The notes: generated by a model not told the origin, from the letters alone. A DNA stretch of 64,000 nucleotides from Algoriphagus aquimarinus (GCF_007997215.1 NZ_VORW01000018.1:28147-92146), one strand, 5' to 3'. Numbered from the stretch's first letter, positions 18,184-27,202 are shown. Numbers and translations: made by a program.

Positions 18184-18972
18184 ATGGAAAGTACAGTAGC
18201 ACAGAAACTCGAAGCTATTCACAACCTTCAACTTTTAGATTCAAAACTAGACGCCATCATTAAGGTTCGCGGAGCTCTTCCAGAAGAGGTTCAGGACTTA
18301 GAAGATGAAATAGCTGGATATGAAACTCGATTGGAGAAATTTCAAAGTGAAATAGATTCTTTTGATAACGAAATAAAGGCGCTTAAAGAAAGCATCAAGG
18401 ACTCTGAGAAACTGATCAAAAAGTACCAGGAGCAGCAGATGAATGTTCGCAACAACCGCGAATATGATGCTATCACCAAGGAACTTGAACTTCAGGATCT
18501 AGAGATTCAGGTTGCGAAGAAAAAGATCACTGAAGCTGGATATCGAATTGATACCAAAAAAGTGGACTTGGAGGAATTAAGTGCAGTGAAAAAAGATCGT
18601 CAAAAAGATTTAGAACAGAAAAACAGCGAATTAACTTCGATTGTCTCTGAAAGCGAATCTGATGAAGCGAAACTTAGCACTGATCGTGAAAAAGCCACAA
18701 AGAAAGTTGACGAACGTCTTCTAAAATCATACACCAAAATCAGAGCTAATGCCAAAAATGGCCTAGCAGTGGTAATGGTTAAAAGAGGTGCTTGCGGTGG
18801 ATGCTTTAACACTGTTCCGCCACAAAGACAGGCTGACATTCGTGAGAAGAAAAAACTGATTGTTTGTGAGCATTGCGGTAGAATCCTCGCTGGAGTTGAA
18901 GATGAGGTAGTAGAAGAAGTAGCTCCAAAGAAAAAAAGAGCTACTAAGGCTACTAAAGCCACCCAAGCTTAA
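18184..18972 (+). CDS. zinc-ribbon coiled-coil protein (C4-type)
   Basis: A 262-residue cytoplasmic protein. Residues 30-180 form a long Glu/Lys-rich coiled-coil hairpin, followed by a C4 zinc ribbon with C204, C207, C228 and C231 (ACGGC and CEHCG). The charged Lys/Ala/Thr-rich C-terminal tail from about 240 is low-complexity. This is the DUF164/zf-RING_7 family, linked in other bacteria to nucleic-acid or ribosome-associated roles. The start lies 3 bp after the nif3-like stop, so the two form one transcription unit closed by the strong hairpin at 18994-19044. Confidence 0.9.
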   Translation: MESTVAQKLEAIHNLQLLDSKLDAIIKVRGALPEEVQDLEDEIAGYETRLEKFQSEIDSFDNEIKALKESIKDSEKLIKKYQEQQMNVRNNREYDAITKELELQDLEIQVAKKKITEAGYRIDTKKVDLEELSAVKKDRQKDLEQKNSELTSIVSESESDEAKLSTDREKATKKVDERLLKSYTKIRANAKNGLAVVMVKRGACGGCFNTVPPQRQADIREKKKLIVCEHCGRILAGVEDEVVEEVAPKKKRATKATKATQA

Positions 18973-18993
18973 GAAAGAAGATCATACGAGTTT

Positions 18994-19044
18994 ATATATA
19001 AAAAGAAACCTCGGACATTCAGTTCGGGGTTTCTTTTTATATAT
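18994..19044. terminator. very strong terminator, 17-20 bp stem
   Basis: Perfect 17-bp stem (18994-19010 with 19028-19044), built from an AT part and the core AAAAAGAAACC / GGTTTCTTTTT. It is extendable to 20 bp through TCG/CGG. T-rich sequence follows on the plus strand and A-rich sequence precedes it, so it should stop transcription in both directions, mainly for the zinc-ribbon gene. Confidence 0.92.
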
Positions 19045-19085
19045 TTTTTTGCTTTCAACGTATTAATTTTTCTATATTGAGAGCT

Positions 19086-19499
19086 ATGAAAAGTCTTGGA
19101 ATTCTAACTATTGTTCTATTTCTCTCTCTTTCTGCTTTTGCAGCTGAGACTGAATCCAAAACTTTTTTGGTCTTGTTCAAATCAAAGGAATTAAAATCGC
19201 TTAATACCTCACTGAAAGACATACAGTCCCAATTTTCTTCTGCTTTCAAAATAAGGTCATATGCTGGCAATTCTGAGCTTGCGATGATTATTAATATTCC
19301 AGAATGCGAATTTGACGCCTGTTTTCTCGGCCAATTTCTAGTGTCACTCGAAAAAGGTGAAGAGATGAAACTGCAGGAAATCGCCTTCCGACTAGTGGAT
19401 ATGACCGCCAACAAAAAGTCCTTGGACAACTACTTAATCGCTTTTGAAGCAAGTCAGCAAAAAAATAAAAACGATAAACGCCCTACCCCAGCTCCTTAA
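19086..19499 (+). CDS. small secreted hypothetical protein
   Basis: A 137-residue protein with a clear signal peptide (MKSLGILTIVLFLSLSAFA, cleaved before AETES). The mature part is about 118 residues, with two cysteines near each other (ECEFDACF, about residues 76-83) that could form a disulphide. I do not recognise a family. The ATG at 19086 directly precedes the signal peptide; a TTG three codons upstream is less likely. Its last 17 bases overlap the end of the convergent phosphatase gene, on the opposite strand. The strong terminator just upstream means it needs its own promoter, which I could not identify. Confidence 0.7.
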   Translation: MKSLGILTIVLFLSLSAFAAETESKTFLVLFKSKELKSLNTSLKDIQSQFSSAFKIRSYAGNSELAMIINIPECEFDACFLGQFLVSLEKGEEMKLQEIAFRLVDMTANKKSLDNYLIAFEASQQKNKNDKRPTPAP

Positions 19500-20106
19500 G
19501 ATGCTCGGTATCGTTTCTTTTTAACAATTCAAAAGTCCCCTCTTCTTTTTGTTCGAGTAGATACAGGCAAAGATTTCTGTGTTCAAACATATCCATGTGA
19601 CACAAGTCTTGCTTCATAATCAAGCTCAAAAATATACGCATCGCACGCCCGTGCATACAAACTAAAATCGTATCGCCCGGTCCGGATATTATCGCATCAA
19701 TTCCCCTTTGCATTCGCTTAGCCACTATATTAGGGCTTTCTCCCCCTGCTATACAATAATCGAGATTCCCTTTTTGCCATTGGTCCAGCATGTGCTGATA
19801 ATACTGACTTTCTTCAGGTGACATCGGGAGCCCTTCATAATCTCCCCAGGAGATCTCGTTAAGGTCCGTAGTAGAAATAGCAGGAATACCTAAGTCCAAA
19901 AAAGACTGTATTGATTGTTTGGTCCGTTGAAGTCCTGTGTAATACGCCTGATCAAATGGAATATTTTTGTACGCTTCAAAAAAAGCCGCAGCCTGCTTTC
20001 TACCGTTTTCATTGATCGGAGCATCGATTCCACTCCCCTGCACTACGCCTTTCAGGTTAAAATCAGTTTGTCCGTGTCTTACGAGGTAAATTTTTTTTCG
20101 ATTCAA
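19483..20106 (-). CDS. histidine phosphatase family protein
   Basis: A 207-residue member of the phosphoglycerate-mutase-like branch of histidine phosphatases. Seen: the phospho-acceptor motif LVRHGQTDFN (about 6-15), the Arg of the YTGLQRTKQS segment, the Glu in NEISWGDYEG and the second His in VCMHGRAMR (about 149-157). It hydrolyses phosphate esters in the cytoplasm; candidates in this family include alpha-ribazole phosphatase and broad phosphosugar phosphatases, and sequence alone does not decide. It is divergent from the menaquinone genes (52-bp gap to menI) and convergent with the small secreted protein, with which it overlaps by 17 bp. Confidence 0.88.
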   Translation of the reverse strand: MNRKKIYLVRHGQTDFNLKGVVQGSGIDAPINENGRKQAAAFFEAYKNIPFDQAYYTGLQRTKQSIQSFLDLGIPAISTTDLNEISWGDYEGLPMSPEESQYYQHMLDQWQKGNLDYCIAGGESPNIVAKRMQRGIDAIISGPGDTILVCMHGRAMRIFLSLIMKQDLCHMDMFEHRNLCLYLLEQKEEGTFELLKRNDTEHLKELG

Positions 20107-20113
20107 GATTATC

Positions 20114-20121
20114 TATTTTTG
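20114..20121 (+). promoter_or_regulatory. -7 element of the menI-menF-menD operon
   Basis: TATTTTTG fits TAnnTTTG, 37 nt before the menI ATG. The -33 region is only a T-run (20091-20098), so the match is partial. Confidence 0.4.
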
Positions 20122-20158
20122 TCTGCACCCCAAAGAAAACTCATTTACTTTAAATTTC

Positions 20159-20581
20159 ATGGTATTCTCCCAAAAGCCTTCATTGGATCAAATCAACCAG
20201 AACGGTAATAATACAATGACTGCACATCTGGGAATTGTATTTACCGAAATCGGAGATAATCATCTGATCGCAACCATGCCGGTAGACGAGAGAACAAAAC
20301 AGCCGATGGGTTTGTTACACGGAGGAGCAAATGTAGTACTTGCTGAGACACTGGGAAGTGTAGCATCTTCACTTACGATTGACCTAAATAAACAAATTTG
20401 TGTAGGTCTTGAAATCAACGCAAATCATCTGAAAGGTGTTAAATCAGGATTGGTAACAGGAACTACATCTCCTATTCATATCGGAAAAAGCACACAGGTT
20501 TGGGAAATAAAAATCACAAATGAGCAAGGTCAACTCTGCTGCATAAGCAGAATCACCATGGCGATTTTAGACAAAAAGTAA
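20159..20581 (+). CDS. menI: hotdog thioesterase, likely 1,4-dihydroxy-2-naphthoyl-CoA hydrolase
   Basis: A 140-residue hotdog-fold thioesterase of the PaaI/4HBT-II type. The catalytic segment is LLHGGANVVLAET with the expected Glu at residue 63 on the central helix, and the loop HGG is intact. On its own it could act on several acyl-CoAs. Its position as first gene of a unit with isochorismate synthase and MenD makes hydrolysis of DHNA-CoA in menaquinone synthesis the best assignment. The stop TAA overlaps the ATG of menF by one base, so translation is coupled. The symbol is inferred from context and family. Confidence 0.82.
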   Translation: MVFSQKPSLDQINQNGNNTMTAHLGIVFTEIGDNHLIATMPVDERTKQPMGLLHGGANVVLAETLGSVASSLTIDLNKQICVGLEINANHLKGVKSGLVTGTTSPIHIGKSTQVWEIKITNEQGQLCCISRITMAILDKK

Positions 20582-21798
20582 TGCATACCAACGTAGCTAC
20601 GAATCATACGAAAACAGAAATTCTTCAACTCCTGCTTCAACTAGGTTTGACTTCTGGTGGTTCATTTGCCATCTGGCGAAAGCCAAAATCCAATACCGTT
20701 GAAATTGTTTTAGATGACACATCTGAGCCGATTAAAGTTGATTTATCCATTGAAAGTCTTGAACCAGGGTTTATTGTTCATCCTTTCGCTGACCAAGCAG
20801 ATAAAAAAGCCTATTTCATAAAGGCTAACAAGTACTTTTCCTTTGAGCTTGACAGGCCACTGGACACAGATGAACTTCCTGAGTGGGCTAAAGTTCAATT
20901 GAAAAATCAGGAAAGGCTTTCTCCAGCAGAAATCCGGGAATTACTGATTAATCAAACATTGGTCTGCAAAGTACAAACCTCCAAACTGAGTGAGGACAAA
21001 GCTCACTTCATCCAGCTAGTCAAAGAAGGCATAAAAGCCATTAAAGAAAATCAACTCGAAAAAGTAGTTCCTGCCCGAACAAAAACCATCTCAATTCCTT
21101 CAAGTTTCAGCTTAAGCTGTACCCTATTGAGTATGATGGACGCATATCCGAATGCATTTATTAACTTCTTCCATTTGCCTCATGTAGGCACTTGGATAGG
21201 TGCTTCGCCGGAGACTTTGATAGAAACCAAAGGTGATACGTTTTACACCATGTCTCTAGCTGGTACTCAAAAAGCAACAGGAGACAATCCGCTCAAATCA
21301 GTGGCTTGGACTCAGAAAGAAATAGAAGAGCAAGCCTTAGTAAGTCGTTACATCGTTTCCTGCTTCAAGAAAATACGCCTTCGAGAATACGAGGAACATG
21401 GTCCGAAAACAGTACTTGCCGGCAATCTTCTGCACCTGCGATCTGATTTCAGAATCAACATGAAGGAAACTGGCTTTCCAGAACTTGGATCTATCATGCT
21501 AGGTCTCCTTCATCCAACCTCTGCTGTTTGTGGAATGCCTAGGCGCGAAGCACATGATTTTCTTCAGGAATTTGAAGGCTTTGACCGCTCATTTTTCTCA
21601 GGATTTCTTGGGCCAGTGAATATTCAGGGCAGCACTTCTATTTATGTCAATTTGAGAACAGCGAGCCTTCATGACAACGAAGCAACACTTTACGCCGGAG
21701 CTGGCGTGACTGAGGATTCTGATCCTGAAAAAGAATGGGAAGAAACAGAACTCAAGTGTGAAATCATCGGTAAATTCATTCAAAACCCAAGCGCTTGA
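20581..21798 (+). CDS. menF: isochorismate synthase
   Basis: Converts chorismate to isochorismate, the first committed step to menaquinone. The 405-residue protein shows the chorismate-binding fold in its C-terminal two thirds: KVVPARTK (about 161-168), IGASPETLIETKG, the MSLAGTQKATGD segment, HPTSAVCGMPR near 310, and FFSGFLGPV followed by the C-terminal YAGAGVTEDSDPEKEWEET with metal-binding Glu residues. The Lys in KVVPAR is the general base of isochorismate synthases. The N-terminal 100 residues are variable, as usual. It overlaps menI by one base and menD by four, a tight operon. Confidence 0.93.
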   Translation: MHTNVATNHTKTEILQLLLQLGLTSGGSFAIWRKPKSNTVEIVLDDTSEPIKVDLSIESLEPGFIVHPFADQADKKAYFIKANKYFSFELDRPLDTDELPEWAKVQLKNQERLSPAEIRELLINQTLVCKVQTSKLSEDKAHFIQLVKEGIKAIKENQLEKVVPARTKTISIPSSFSLSCTLLSMMDAYPNAFINFFHLPHVGTWIGASPETLIETKGDTFYTMSLAGTQKATGDNPLKSVAWTQKEIEEQALVSRYIVSCFKKIRLREYEEHGPKTVLAGNLLHLRSDFRINMKETGFPELGSIMLGLLHPTSAVCGMPRREAHDFLQEFEGFDRSFFSGFLGPVNIQGSTSIYVNLRTASLHDNEATLYAGAGVTEDSDPEKEWEETELKCEIIGKFIQNPSA

Positions 21799-23483
21799 TA
21801 CTTCAATCAGTTGTTGATTTAGTGGCGATTTGCGCCAAAAAGGGCATCCAAAATGCTATTCTTTCTCCCGGCTCACGCTGCGCTCCATTGACGCTTGCCT
21901 TTGCCAGACACCCTCACATCCACACTAGAACTATCTCTGACGAGCGTTCGGCCGCATTCATGGCCTTGGGTATGGCTCAGCAAATGGAAGAACCTGTGGC
22001 TTTGGTTTGCACCAGCGGATCAGCAGCTTTGAATTACTACCCAGCTGTAGCTGAAGCATTTTTCCAGCAAATCCCTCTATTGATTTTAACCGCAGACCGA
22101 CCTACTGAATGGATCGATCAATACGACGGACAAACGATTTTCCAGCCAGAAGTTTACGGAAAGCATGTGAAGGGAAGCTTTCAATTGCCCGATTCTACAC
22201 GCAATTCTGATCAGCTTTGGCACTCATCACGGGTCGTGAATGAGGCTATTAATCTCTCCAAGCAATTTCCAGCTGGCCCAGTCCATATCAATATTCCACT
22301 TCGGGAGCCGTTCTATCCTGAGCATGGTGAAAAAATAGAATTCCCTGGGAATCCGAAAGTTTTCAATCAGGAACATTCTTCTGTTCAGCTTTCTGAGGAA
22401 AGTTTGATCAGACTCAATAATCGCCTTCAGTCCTTCAGCAAGATTCTAATAGTCGCAGGGCAGCAGAAACCAAACGAGGTTCTTCAAGCTGTTTTAGATA
22501 AGCTTTCGAAAGAGAAAAAAGTGGTCATTGTCACTGACACGATTAGTAATTTGCAGTCAGATCAAACAATTTCGCTACACGATCACTGGTTAGGAAACCC
22601 GGCTCTGAGTCAAGAACTAGAGCCTGAATTGATTATTTCATTTGGGAAGTCGGTGATTTCAAAATCACTGAAACTATTTCTGCGAAAGACTCAAGCGTCA
22701 CACTGGCATGTGCAGGAAGACGGGAAAGCAAAAGACACATTTCAAAGACTTTCTCGGACGATACCAAGTAGTCCAGTTTCATTTTTCAATTGGCTTGCAA
22801 TAGCGCTTAAACCTCAGAATCAAGACTTCCAAAATAGCTGGATAGAATTGGAGCAAAAGACTCAGTCAGCACTTGCAGAAGTATTCAAAACAAGTGAATT
22901 CGGCGAATATTCTGCTTTGGCATTTTGCCTAAGCAAAACTCCTTCACTTTCCAAAATTCATGTAGCCAATAGTATGGCGGTGCGATACTTGAATTTGCTG
23001 GGAAAAAGAGAACAAGAAATAAGCTGTAACCGTGGAACTTCTGGCATCGATGGATCAAATTCCACTGCTGTCGGTTGCACCTTTACAACCAAGGATACCG
23101 TCACGCTTATTACTGGCGACATGGCTTTCTTCTATGATCGCAATGCTTTTTGGCATAATTACGCGATGCCAAACCTTCGGATAATTTTGCTGAATAATCA
23201 TGCAGGTGGGATTTTTCGAATGATCGAAGGGCCGGCAAATCAGCCTGAATTAGAAGAGTATTTCGAAACCAAACAGAATTTATCTGCACAGCACCTGGCA
23301 ACTGAGTTTGGCTTTTTCTATGTGAAAGTGATCAATCAGAATGAGTTGGAACTGGCTTTAGAAGATTTTTACTCCCCGAGTATTCATCCGAAAATCCTGG
23401 AAATCGAAACGGAAAGTAAAAGTAATGCCGACCTATTAAAACTGATCAAAGTAAGGGTTACAGAAACCTTAAGTGTAAAGTAA
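21795..23483 (+). CDS. menD: MenD (SEPHCHC synthase)
   Basis: Thiamine-diphosphate enzyme joining 2-oxoglutarate (as a succinic semialdehyde unit) to isochorismate. The 562-residue length is typical. Visible features: ILSPGSRCAPLT (about 23-34), catalytic Glu E50 in ISDERSAAF, substrate Arg/Gln blocks DRPTEWIDQYDGQTI, and the ThDP/Mg motif starting GDMAFFYDRNAF and ending in LLNNHAGGIF (about 437-475). The start is TTG at 21795, overlapping the menF stop in TTGA; the next internal ATG would remove the ThDP glutamate. The stop lies only 6 bp from the end of the convergent GH16 gene, with no terminator between. No menB, menC or menE is next to it in this window. Confidence 0.94.
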   Translation: MILQSVVDLVAICAKKGIQNAILSPGSRCAPLTLAFARHPHIHTRTISDERSAAFMALGMAQQMEEPVALVCTSGSAALNYYPAVAEAFFQQIPLLILTADRPTEWIDQYDGQTIFQPEVYGKHVKGSFQLPDSTRNSDQLWHSSRVVNEAINLSKQFPAGPVHINIPLREPFYPEHGEKIEFPGNPKVFNQEHSSVQLSEESLIRLNNRLQSFSKILIVAGQQKPNEVLQAVLDKLSKEKKVVIVTDTISNLQSDQTISLHDHWLGNPALSQELEPELIISFGKSVISKSLKLFLRKTQASHWHVQEDGKAKDTFQRLSRTIPSSPVSFFNWLAIALKPQNQDFQNSWIELEQKTQSALAEVFKTSEFGEYSALAFCLSKTPSLSKIHVANSMAVRYLNLLGKREQEISCNRGTSGIDGSNSTAVGCTFTTKDTVTLITGDMAFFYDRNAFWHNYAMPNLRIILLNNHAGGIFRMIEGPANQPELEEYFETKQNLSAQHLATEFGFFYVKVINQNELELALEDFYSPSIHPKILEIETESKSNADLLKLIKVRVTETLSVK

Positions 23484-23489
23484 AATCAA

Positions 23490-24608
23490 CTATTCTTTCT
23501 GAAAAACACGAACATAATCTACTTTCATTTCTTGTGGGAAAACAGTAGAACCATCAGGTCTACCCGGCCATTTCCCTCCTACAGCGACATTGAAAATAAA
23601 GAACATTGGCTTGTGGAATTCATCCAAACCAGCTGGACGAATATCAATTACATGAAACGCTTCACCATCAAGAAGCCAAACGATTTTCTCAGAATCCCAA
23701 TCAATGGAAAACACATGAAATTCGTCATTGAAAATACCTGAAGCTAGTTTCGTACTTCCTCCATAATTCGCATAGCTTCCTCCATTGTCCCAATGTACAG
23801 TGCCATGAGTAGTTCTATCACGATCTTCAGTGGATCCGCCGATCATTTCCATGATATCGATTTCTCCACATTTAGGCCAGCTCACCTCATCGATATTAGC
23901 ACCAAGCATCCATAGAGCAGGCCAAAGGCCTTGTCCTTTAGGTAAGATCGCACGTATATCAATTCGACCATAAGTGAAAGATTGCTTTCCCTTTGTTATC
24001 ATCCTGGATGAAGTATAACTTTTTCCTCCTTCACTTTCTTGCTTTGCTGTAATGATAAGCTTTCCATCAGCTAGGGAGGTATTCTCTTTTTTGTAGTATT
24101 CTAATTCTTCATTTCCCCAACCACATAATTCAGGACAGCCATCACCAAGTTCGAAAGTCCAATTTTCGGAAATTGAGGAGGAATTGAATTCATCTGCCCA
24201 AGTTAATTTATACCCTGCATAAGACTCTGGACTGGTATACCCTGCATTTGGATCTAAACCCAAAGCAACTGCATTCATATTCACCACTTTAGTATCCACC
24301 ACATATATCAACTCAGTGGCATGAGCCTGAAGAGTAATTTTATAATCACCTTTTTCTTTGTAAGTGTAATTGGCTGAGTTACCATCTACCCTTTGTGGGA
24401 TCTCGCCAGGCAGGCCAAAACTAATTTTAAAAAAACTTGCATTAGTAGCTGAAAAAGTAGCTTTAACTTCTCCATTTCCTAATTGCACAATCGTCAAGAT
24501 AATGTTGTTGGGTGTCACAGGCGTAGGAGCCACCTCGCTAGATGAAGTGCAGGAAGCCAAAAAGCATATTGTAACAACTAGAATCAAAGTACTCTTTAAG
24601 GTTTTCAT
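23490..24608 (-). CDS. GH16 endo-beta-glucanase lipoprotein
   Basis: A secreted beta-1,3- or mixed-linkage glucanase (laminarinase-type). The 372-residue protein has a lipoprotein signal peptide with lipobox LASC (Cys about 20), a PKD/Ig-like domain (about 35-115) and a GH16 domain (about 130-372). The catalytic motif is EIDIMEMIG, with E249 as nucleophile, D251 and E254 as acid/base; the extra Met between D and E marks the laminarinase branch. The segment WADEFN and the Trp-rich cleft (GLWPALWMLG) are also typical. The ATG at 24608 is chosen over a TTG three codons upstream. No SusC/SusD pair is next to it, so it is not in an obvious polysaccharide-utilisation locus. Confidence 0.92.
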   Translation of the reverse strand: MKTLKSTLILVVTICFLASCTSSSEVAPTPVTPNNIILTIVQLGNGEVKATFSATNASFFKISFGLPGEIPQRVDGNSANYTYKEKGDYKITLQAHATELIYVVDTKVVNMNAVALGLDPNAGYTSPESYAGYKLTWADEFNSSSISENWTFELGDGCPELCGWGNEELEYYKKENTSLADGKLIITAKQESEGGKSYTSSRMITKGKQSFTYGRIDIRAILPKGQGLWPALWMLGANIDEVSWPKCGEIDIMEMIGGSTEDRDRTTHGTVHWDNGGSYANYGGSTKLASGIFNDEFHVFSIDWDSEKIVWLLDGEAFHVIDIRPAGLDEFHKPMFFIFNVAVGGKWPGRPDGSTVFPQEMKVDYVRVFQKE

Positions 24609-24723
24609 ATATTTCAAATAGGGTAAGAAAACGCTAGCAATCTAGTCTATAAAAAAGAAATAAATACCCTTTTTTAAATTCTGAATACCGACAAAAATGG
24701 CCCTACTATGGAAACGAAAACAA

Positions 24724-25542
24724 TCAAGACTGCAATTCAGCAGTAAAACTAGAATCGGGAGAAGAACTTCTCCCAGATTTATTAACAAACCAAAACAAGA
24801 AATACAATAAGCCTATTTCGAATACCAATTGGGTTATTATACCTAAAACTGCTCCAATAACAGTTACAAATAAGACACCGGTTACAATTCCTAAAACACC
24901 AATTGGGACTGCTATTGATTTTAAAGGTGACTTAAATTGTAAAAAACTAATCCCGAATATTATAAATACTGCACCAGTTGAAATAACATATGGAATTATG
25001 AATAAAAAATTTGGTAAATCTTCAATCATCGCAAAATAGACTTCTACGCTAACACCTGCTGCATTTACCAAAATCATTATCCAAGCAGCAATTTTGAGCA
25101 TAAAATTATTGAAGAAATCAGCAATCTTATAAAATGCTAACATGAAACCTGAAAAGAAAATCAGGGATGCCAATTTTAATCCAAAGTATAAGTTTAGGTC
25201 TATATCTTTATTTCCTTCGAATATGCTGTAATCCATGGGAAACTCAACAATAGAGCTAATCATGTATAATAAACCTGCTCCAAAACAGAGATATAACAGC
25301 TTTTTGAAAGATTCCGGTAGTGTGGAAACATTTTCACTTGGGACGTTTATTTTTTCATCCAATTGGATTCCCAAAGCCTCAAATAATGCTTTAATAGTAT
25401 AACTCCGTGGAGTTACCTCCCCTGCCTCGATGCGCTGGATGGTCCGTACATTTAGGTTGCATAGTTCTACCAACTCCTCCTGAGTCAGTCCTTTTGCCTT
25501 TCTCATTTCAGAGATTTTTTTGCCAAGTTCTGGTTGCTTCAT
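24724..25542 (-). CDS. XRE-family regulator with membrane-embedded C-terminus
   Basis: A 272-residue protein that joins a DNA-binding head to a membrane body. Residues 4-60 form a Cro/C1 helix-turn-helix (LGKKISEMRKAKGLTQEE, then NLNVRTIQRIEAGEVTPR). From about 80 on, five to six hydrophobic segments follow (for example FGAGLLYMI, LIFFSGFMLAFYKI, IMILVNAAGVSV, FIIPYVISTGAVFIIFGISF). The ligand or signal is unknown; such proteins are common in Bacteroidota and may couple a membrane signal to autoregulation. I chose ATG at 25542; ATG at 25566 would add eight residues. A -7-like TAGGTTTG (25690-25697, minus strand) would give a leader of about 140 nt containing the direct repeats at 25618-25638. 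Confidence 0.78.
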   Translation of the reverse strand: MKQPELGKKISEMRKAKGLTQEELVELCNLNVRTIQRIEAGEVTPRSYTIKALFEALGIQLDEKINVPSENVSTLPESFKKLLYLCFGAGLLYMISSIVEFPMDYSIFEGNKDIDLNLYFGLKLASLIFFSGFMLAFYKIADFFNNFMLKIAAWIMILVNAAGVSVEVYFAMIEDLPNFLFIIPYVISTGAVFIIFGISFLQFKSPLKSIAVPIGVLGIVTGVLFVTVIGAVLGIITQLVFEIGLLYFLFWFVNKSGRSSSPDSSFTAELQS

Positions 25543-25617
25543 TGTGAATAGTTTTTGATTTACCATGGCAATTTCTCGGATTGGATTGTGACTTAAGCCG
25601 AAACAAGGTCGGTTTTG

Positions 25618-25638
25618 ACCCGACATTCACCCGACATT
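25618..25638. repeat. two 10-bp direct repeats, 11-bp spacing
   Basis: ACCCGACATT occurs at 25618-25627 and again at 25629-25638, a spacing of 11 bp, or about one helical turn. GGTCGG at 25608-25613 forms a partial inverted match to the CCGAC cores. The array lies 76-96 bp upstream of the chosen start of the XRE-membrane regulator. A likely use is autoregulation, but no binding evidence exists. Confidence 0.5.
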
Positions 25639-25745
25639 TTGTTAAAGAGCTAAAAATAAGCGTTTTGTAACTAAATCTCTTGAATTTACCAAACCTAAAA
25701 ATCGCTATTAGAAGATCTAAAGGGACCAGTAAAACTGATTAAGCC

Positions 25746-26267
25746 TTATTGATATCTTATTGGCAATAGATTTAATTTGAGAAGGACGAGGAGCAAAACA
25801 ATAAGAAATGTACCAATAGCTGCAATAATATTAATGTACTTCTGCGCCTTTAGAGGGTCGATGATAAATTTTTGAAACGCCAAAATCAGCAAATATCCAA
25901 TGATTCCACCAGTTGTATTTGTCAATAAATCAGTGATATCAAATGTCCCAAATTTAAATACATACTGAAGTCCTTCTAACATCAAACTTGTCAGAAAAAA
26001 GAAAAGTAGATTAAATCCAAAAGTCCGTTTTCTAAATAAGATTCCCGCATAAATTCCCAGTGGAATAAAAATCACCACATTCAAAGCGGTTTCCATTATG
26101 CTATAATAGCCATTTGCAAAAGGGATCAGGTTGATTTTCCTCTCTTCCAAATAAGAAAATTGCACTCCTAGCTTAAGCAAAATGATCCAACCCAAGACGA
26201 TCAAATAAATTAGTAATAAAGTTTGGGTCAGCCTGTCAGCACTGTTTTCATCCTTTCCCATTCTCAT
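25746..26267 (-). CDS. VanZ-family membrane protein
   Basis: A 173-residue integral membrane protein with four to five helices. The VanZ signature is present: NLIPFANGY (about 46-54), NVVIFIPLGIYAG with conserved Pro/Gly, SLMLEGLQYVFKFGTFDITDLLTNTTGGIIGYL with the conserved Glu, Gln and Asp-Asn pair. The founding VanZ gives teicoplanin tolerance, but most members are of unknown function and are not resistance genes. It lies between two regulators on the same strand. The 203-bp gap to the XRE start and 68-bp gap to the LysR stop leave operon membership open. Confidence 0.85.
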   Translation of the reverse strand: MRMGKDENSADRLTQTLLLIYLIVLGWIILLKLGVQFSYLEERKINLIPFANGYYSIMETALNVVIFIPLGIYAGILFRKRTFGFNLLFFFLTSLMLEGLQYVFKFGTFDITDLLTNTTGGIIGYLLILAFQKFIIDPLKAQKYINIIAAIGTFLIVLLLVLLKLNLLPIRYQ

Positions 26268-26335
26268 TCTTTTGAATTACCCGCATAGTCGAATTTGCTA
26301 AAATTATTACTCAGGAAAACACTAATTCCCTTTTT

Positions 26336-27202
26336 CTACAGCAGTGGCAAAACCTGCTTCAATGCCGGATTGCGATTCTCTCCTTTCCAGATAGCAGAAA
26401 GCTCCGTGAACTGCAAAATATTCGGAATCTCCATAAATCGCACATTCAATTCATATCCTTCCTTCAAGGAAGTAGGAACTATCGCCACGCCCATCCCATT
26501 TTCTACCAACTTGAAGATCGTCAGCGCATGAACGGACTTATGCCTGATCTTGGGAGAAAAGCCTGCATCTCGACAAATACCAATGATCTGCTCGTAATAG
26601 AGATTGCTGTAATCAGAGGAAAAAAGTACAAATGACTCATCCTTAAACTGATTTACCGAAATAAAATCTCGTTCCTGAAGCGGATGATTTTTTGGCACTA
26701 CCAGCGAAAAACTATCTCTCAGAACAACCTTCATTTCGAGATCACTTGGCACAGAAGCCAACCGTACAAACCCCAAATCCAACTTGTCCTTTTCGATCAT
26801 TTCCACCTGAACAGAATTGCTCAACTCTTCCAAACTAGTGCTGATCAAAGGCTGATCTGCATTCAACTTGGCTAGTAAATCCGGTAAAACCTGATTGGAA
26901 GCAGAGCCTAAAAACCCAATTCTCAGCTCCCCGATTTTCCCTGCGGCAATCAATTTTAATTGGCTTCTCGTGAGATCCAGATGATTTAGAACGAAGTCAA
27001 CTTCATTTTTGAAAAATGATCCTGCAGCTGTGAGCTCCACATGCTTTTGATCACGTTCAAAGAGTTTCACCTCCAGCATTTCCTCCAGGTTCTTAATTTG
27101 TCTACTCAAACCTGGTTGGGAAATAAATAGTCGCTCGGCTGCCTTTCGGAAATTCAACTCCTCAGCAACTGCTTTGAAATAACTTAAATGTCTTAATTCC
27201 AT
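26336..27202 (-). CDS. LysR-type regulator, likely of the hut operon
   Basis: A 288-residue LysR-family transcription factor. The N-terminal winged helix-turn-helix (MELRHLSYFKAVAEELNF, then AAERLFISQPGLSRQIKNLEE) and the periplasmic-binding-like effector domain (about 90-288) are complete. It is divergently transcribed from hutH, with 100 bp between the two start codons. Divergent LysR genes usually control their neighbour, so regulation of histidine catabolism, perhaps with urocanate or histidine as effector, is inferred. This replaces the HutC repressor of proteobacteria and the HutP of Bacillus, neither of which is encoded here. A candidate site is listed at 27216-27271. Confidence 0.9.
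   Translation of the reverse strand: MELRHLSYFKAVAEELNFRKAAERLFISQPGLSRQIKNLEEMLEVKLFERDQKHVELTAAGSFFKNEVDFVLNHLDLTRSQLKLIAAGKIGELRIGFLGSASNQVLPDLLAKLNADQPLISTSLEELSNSVQVEMIEKDKLDLGFVRLASVPSDLEMKVVLRDSFSLVVPKNHPLQERDFISVNQFKDESFVLFSSDYSNLYYEQIIGICRDAGFSPKIRHKSVHALTIFKLVENGMGVAIVPTSLKEGYELNVRFMEIPNILQFTELSAIWKGENRNPALKQVLPLL

Noticed and set aside
25746..26267. Glycopeptide-resistance gene vanZ
   Set aside because: Only the broad VanZ membrane family is supported; no other van genes are present.
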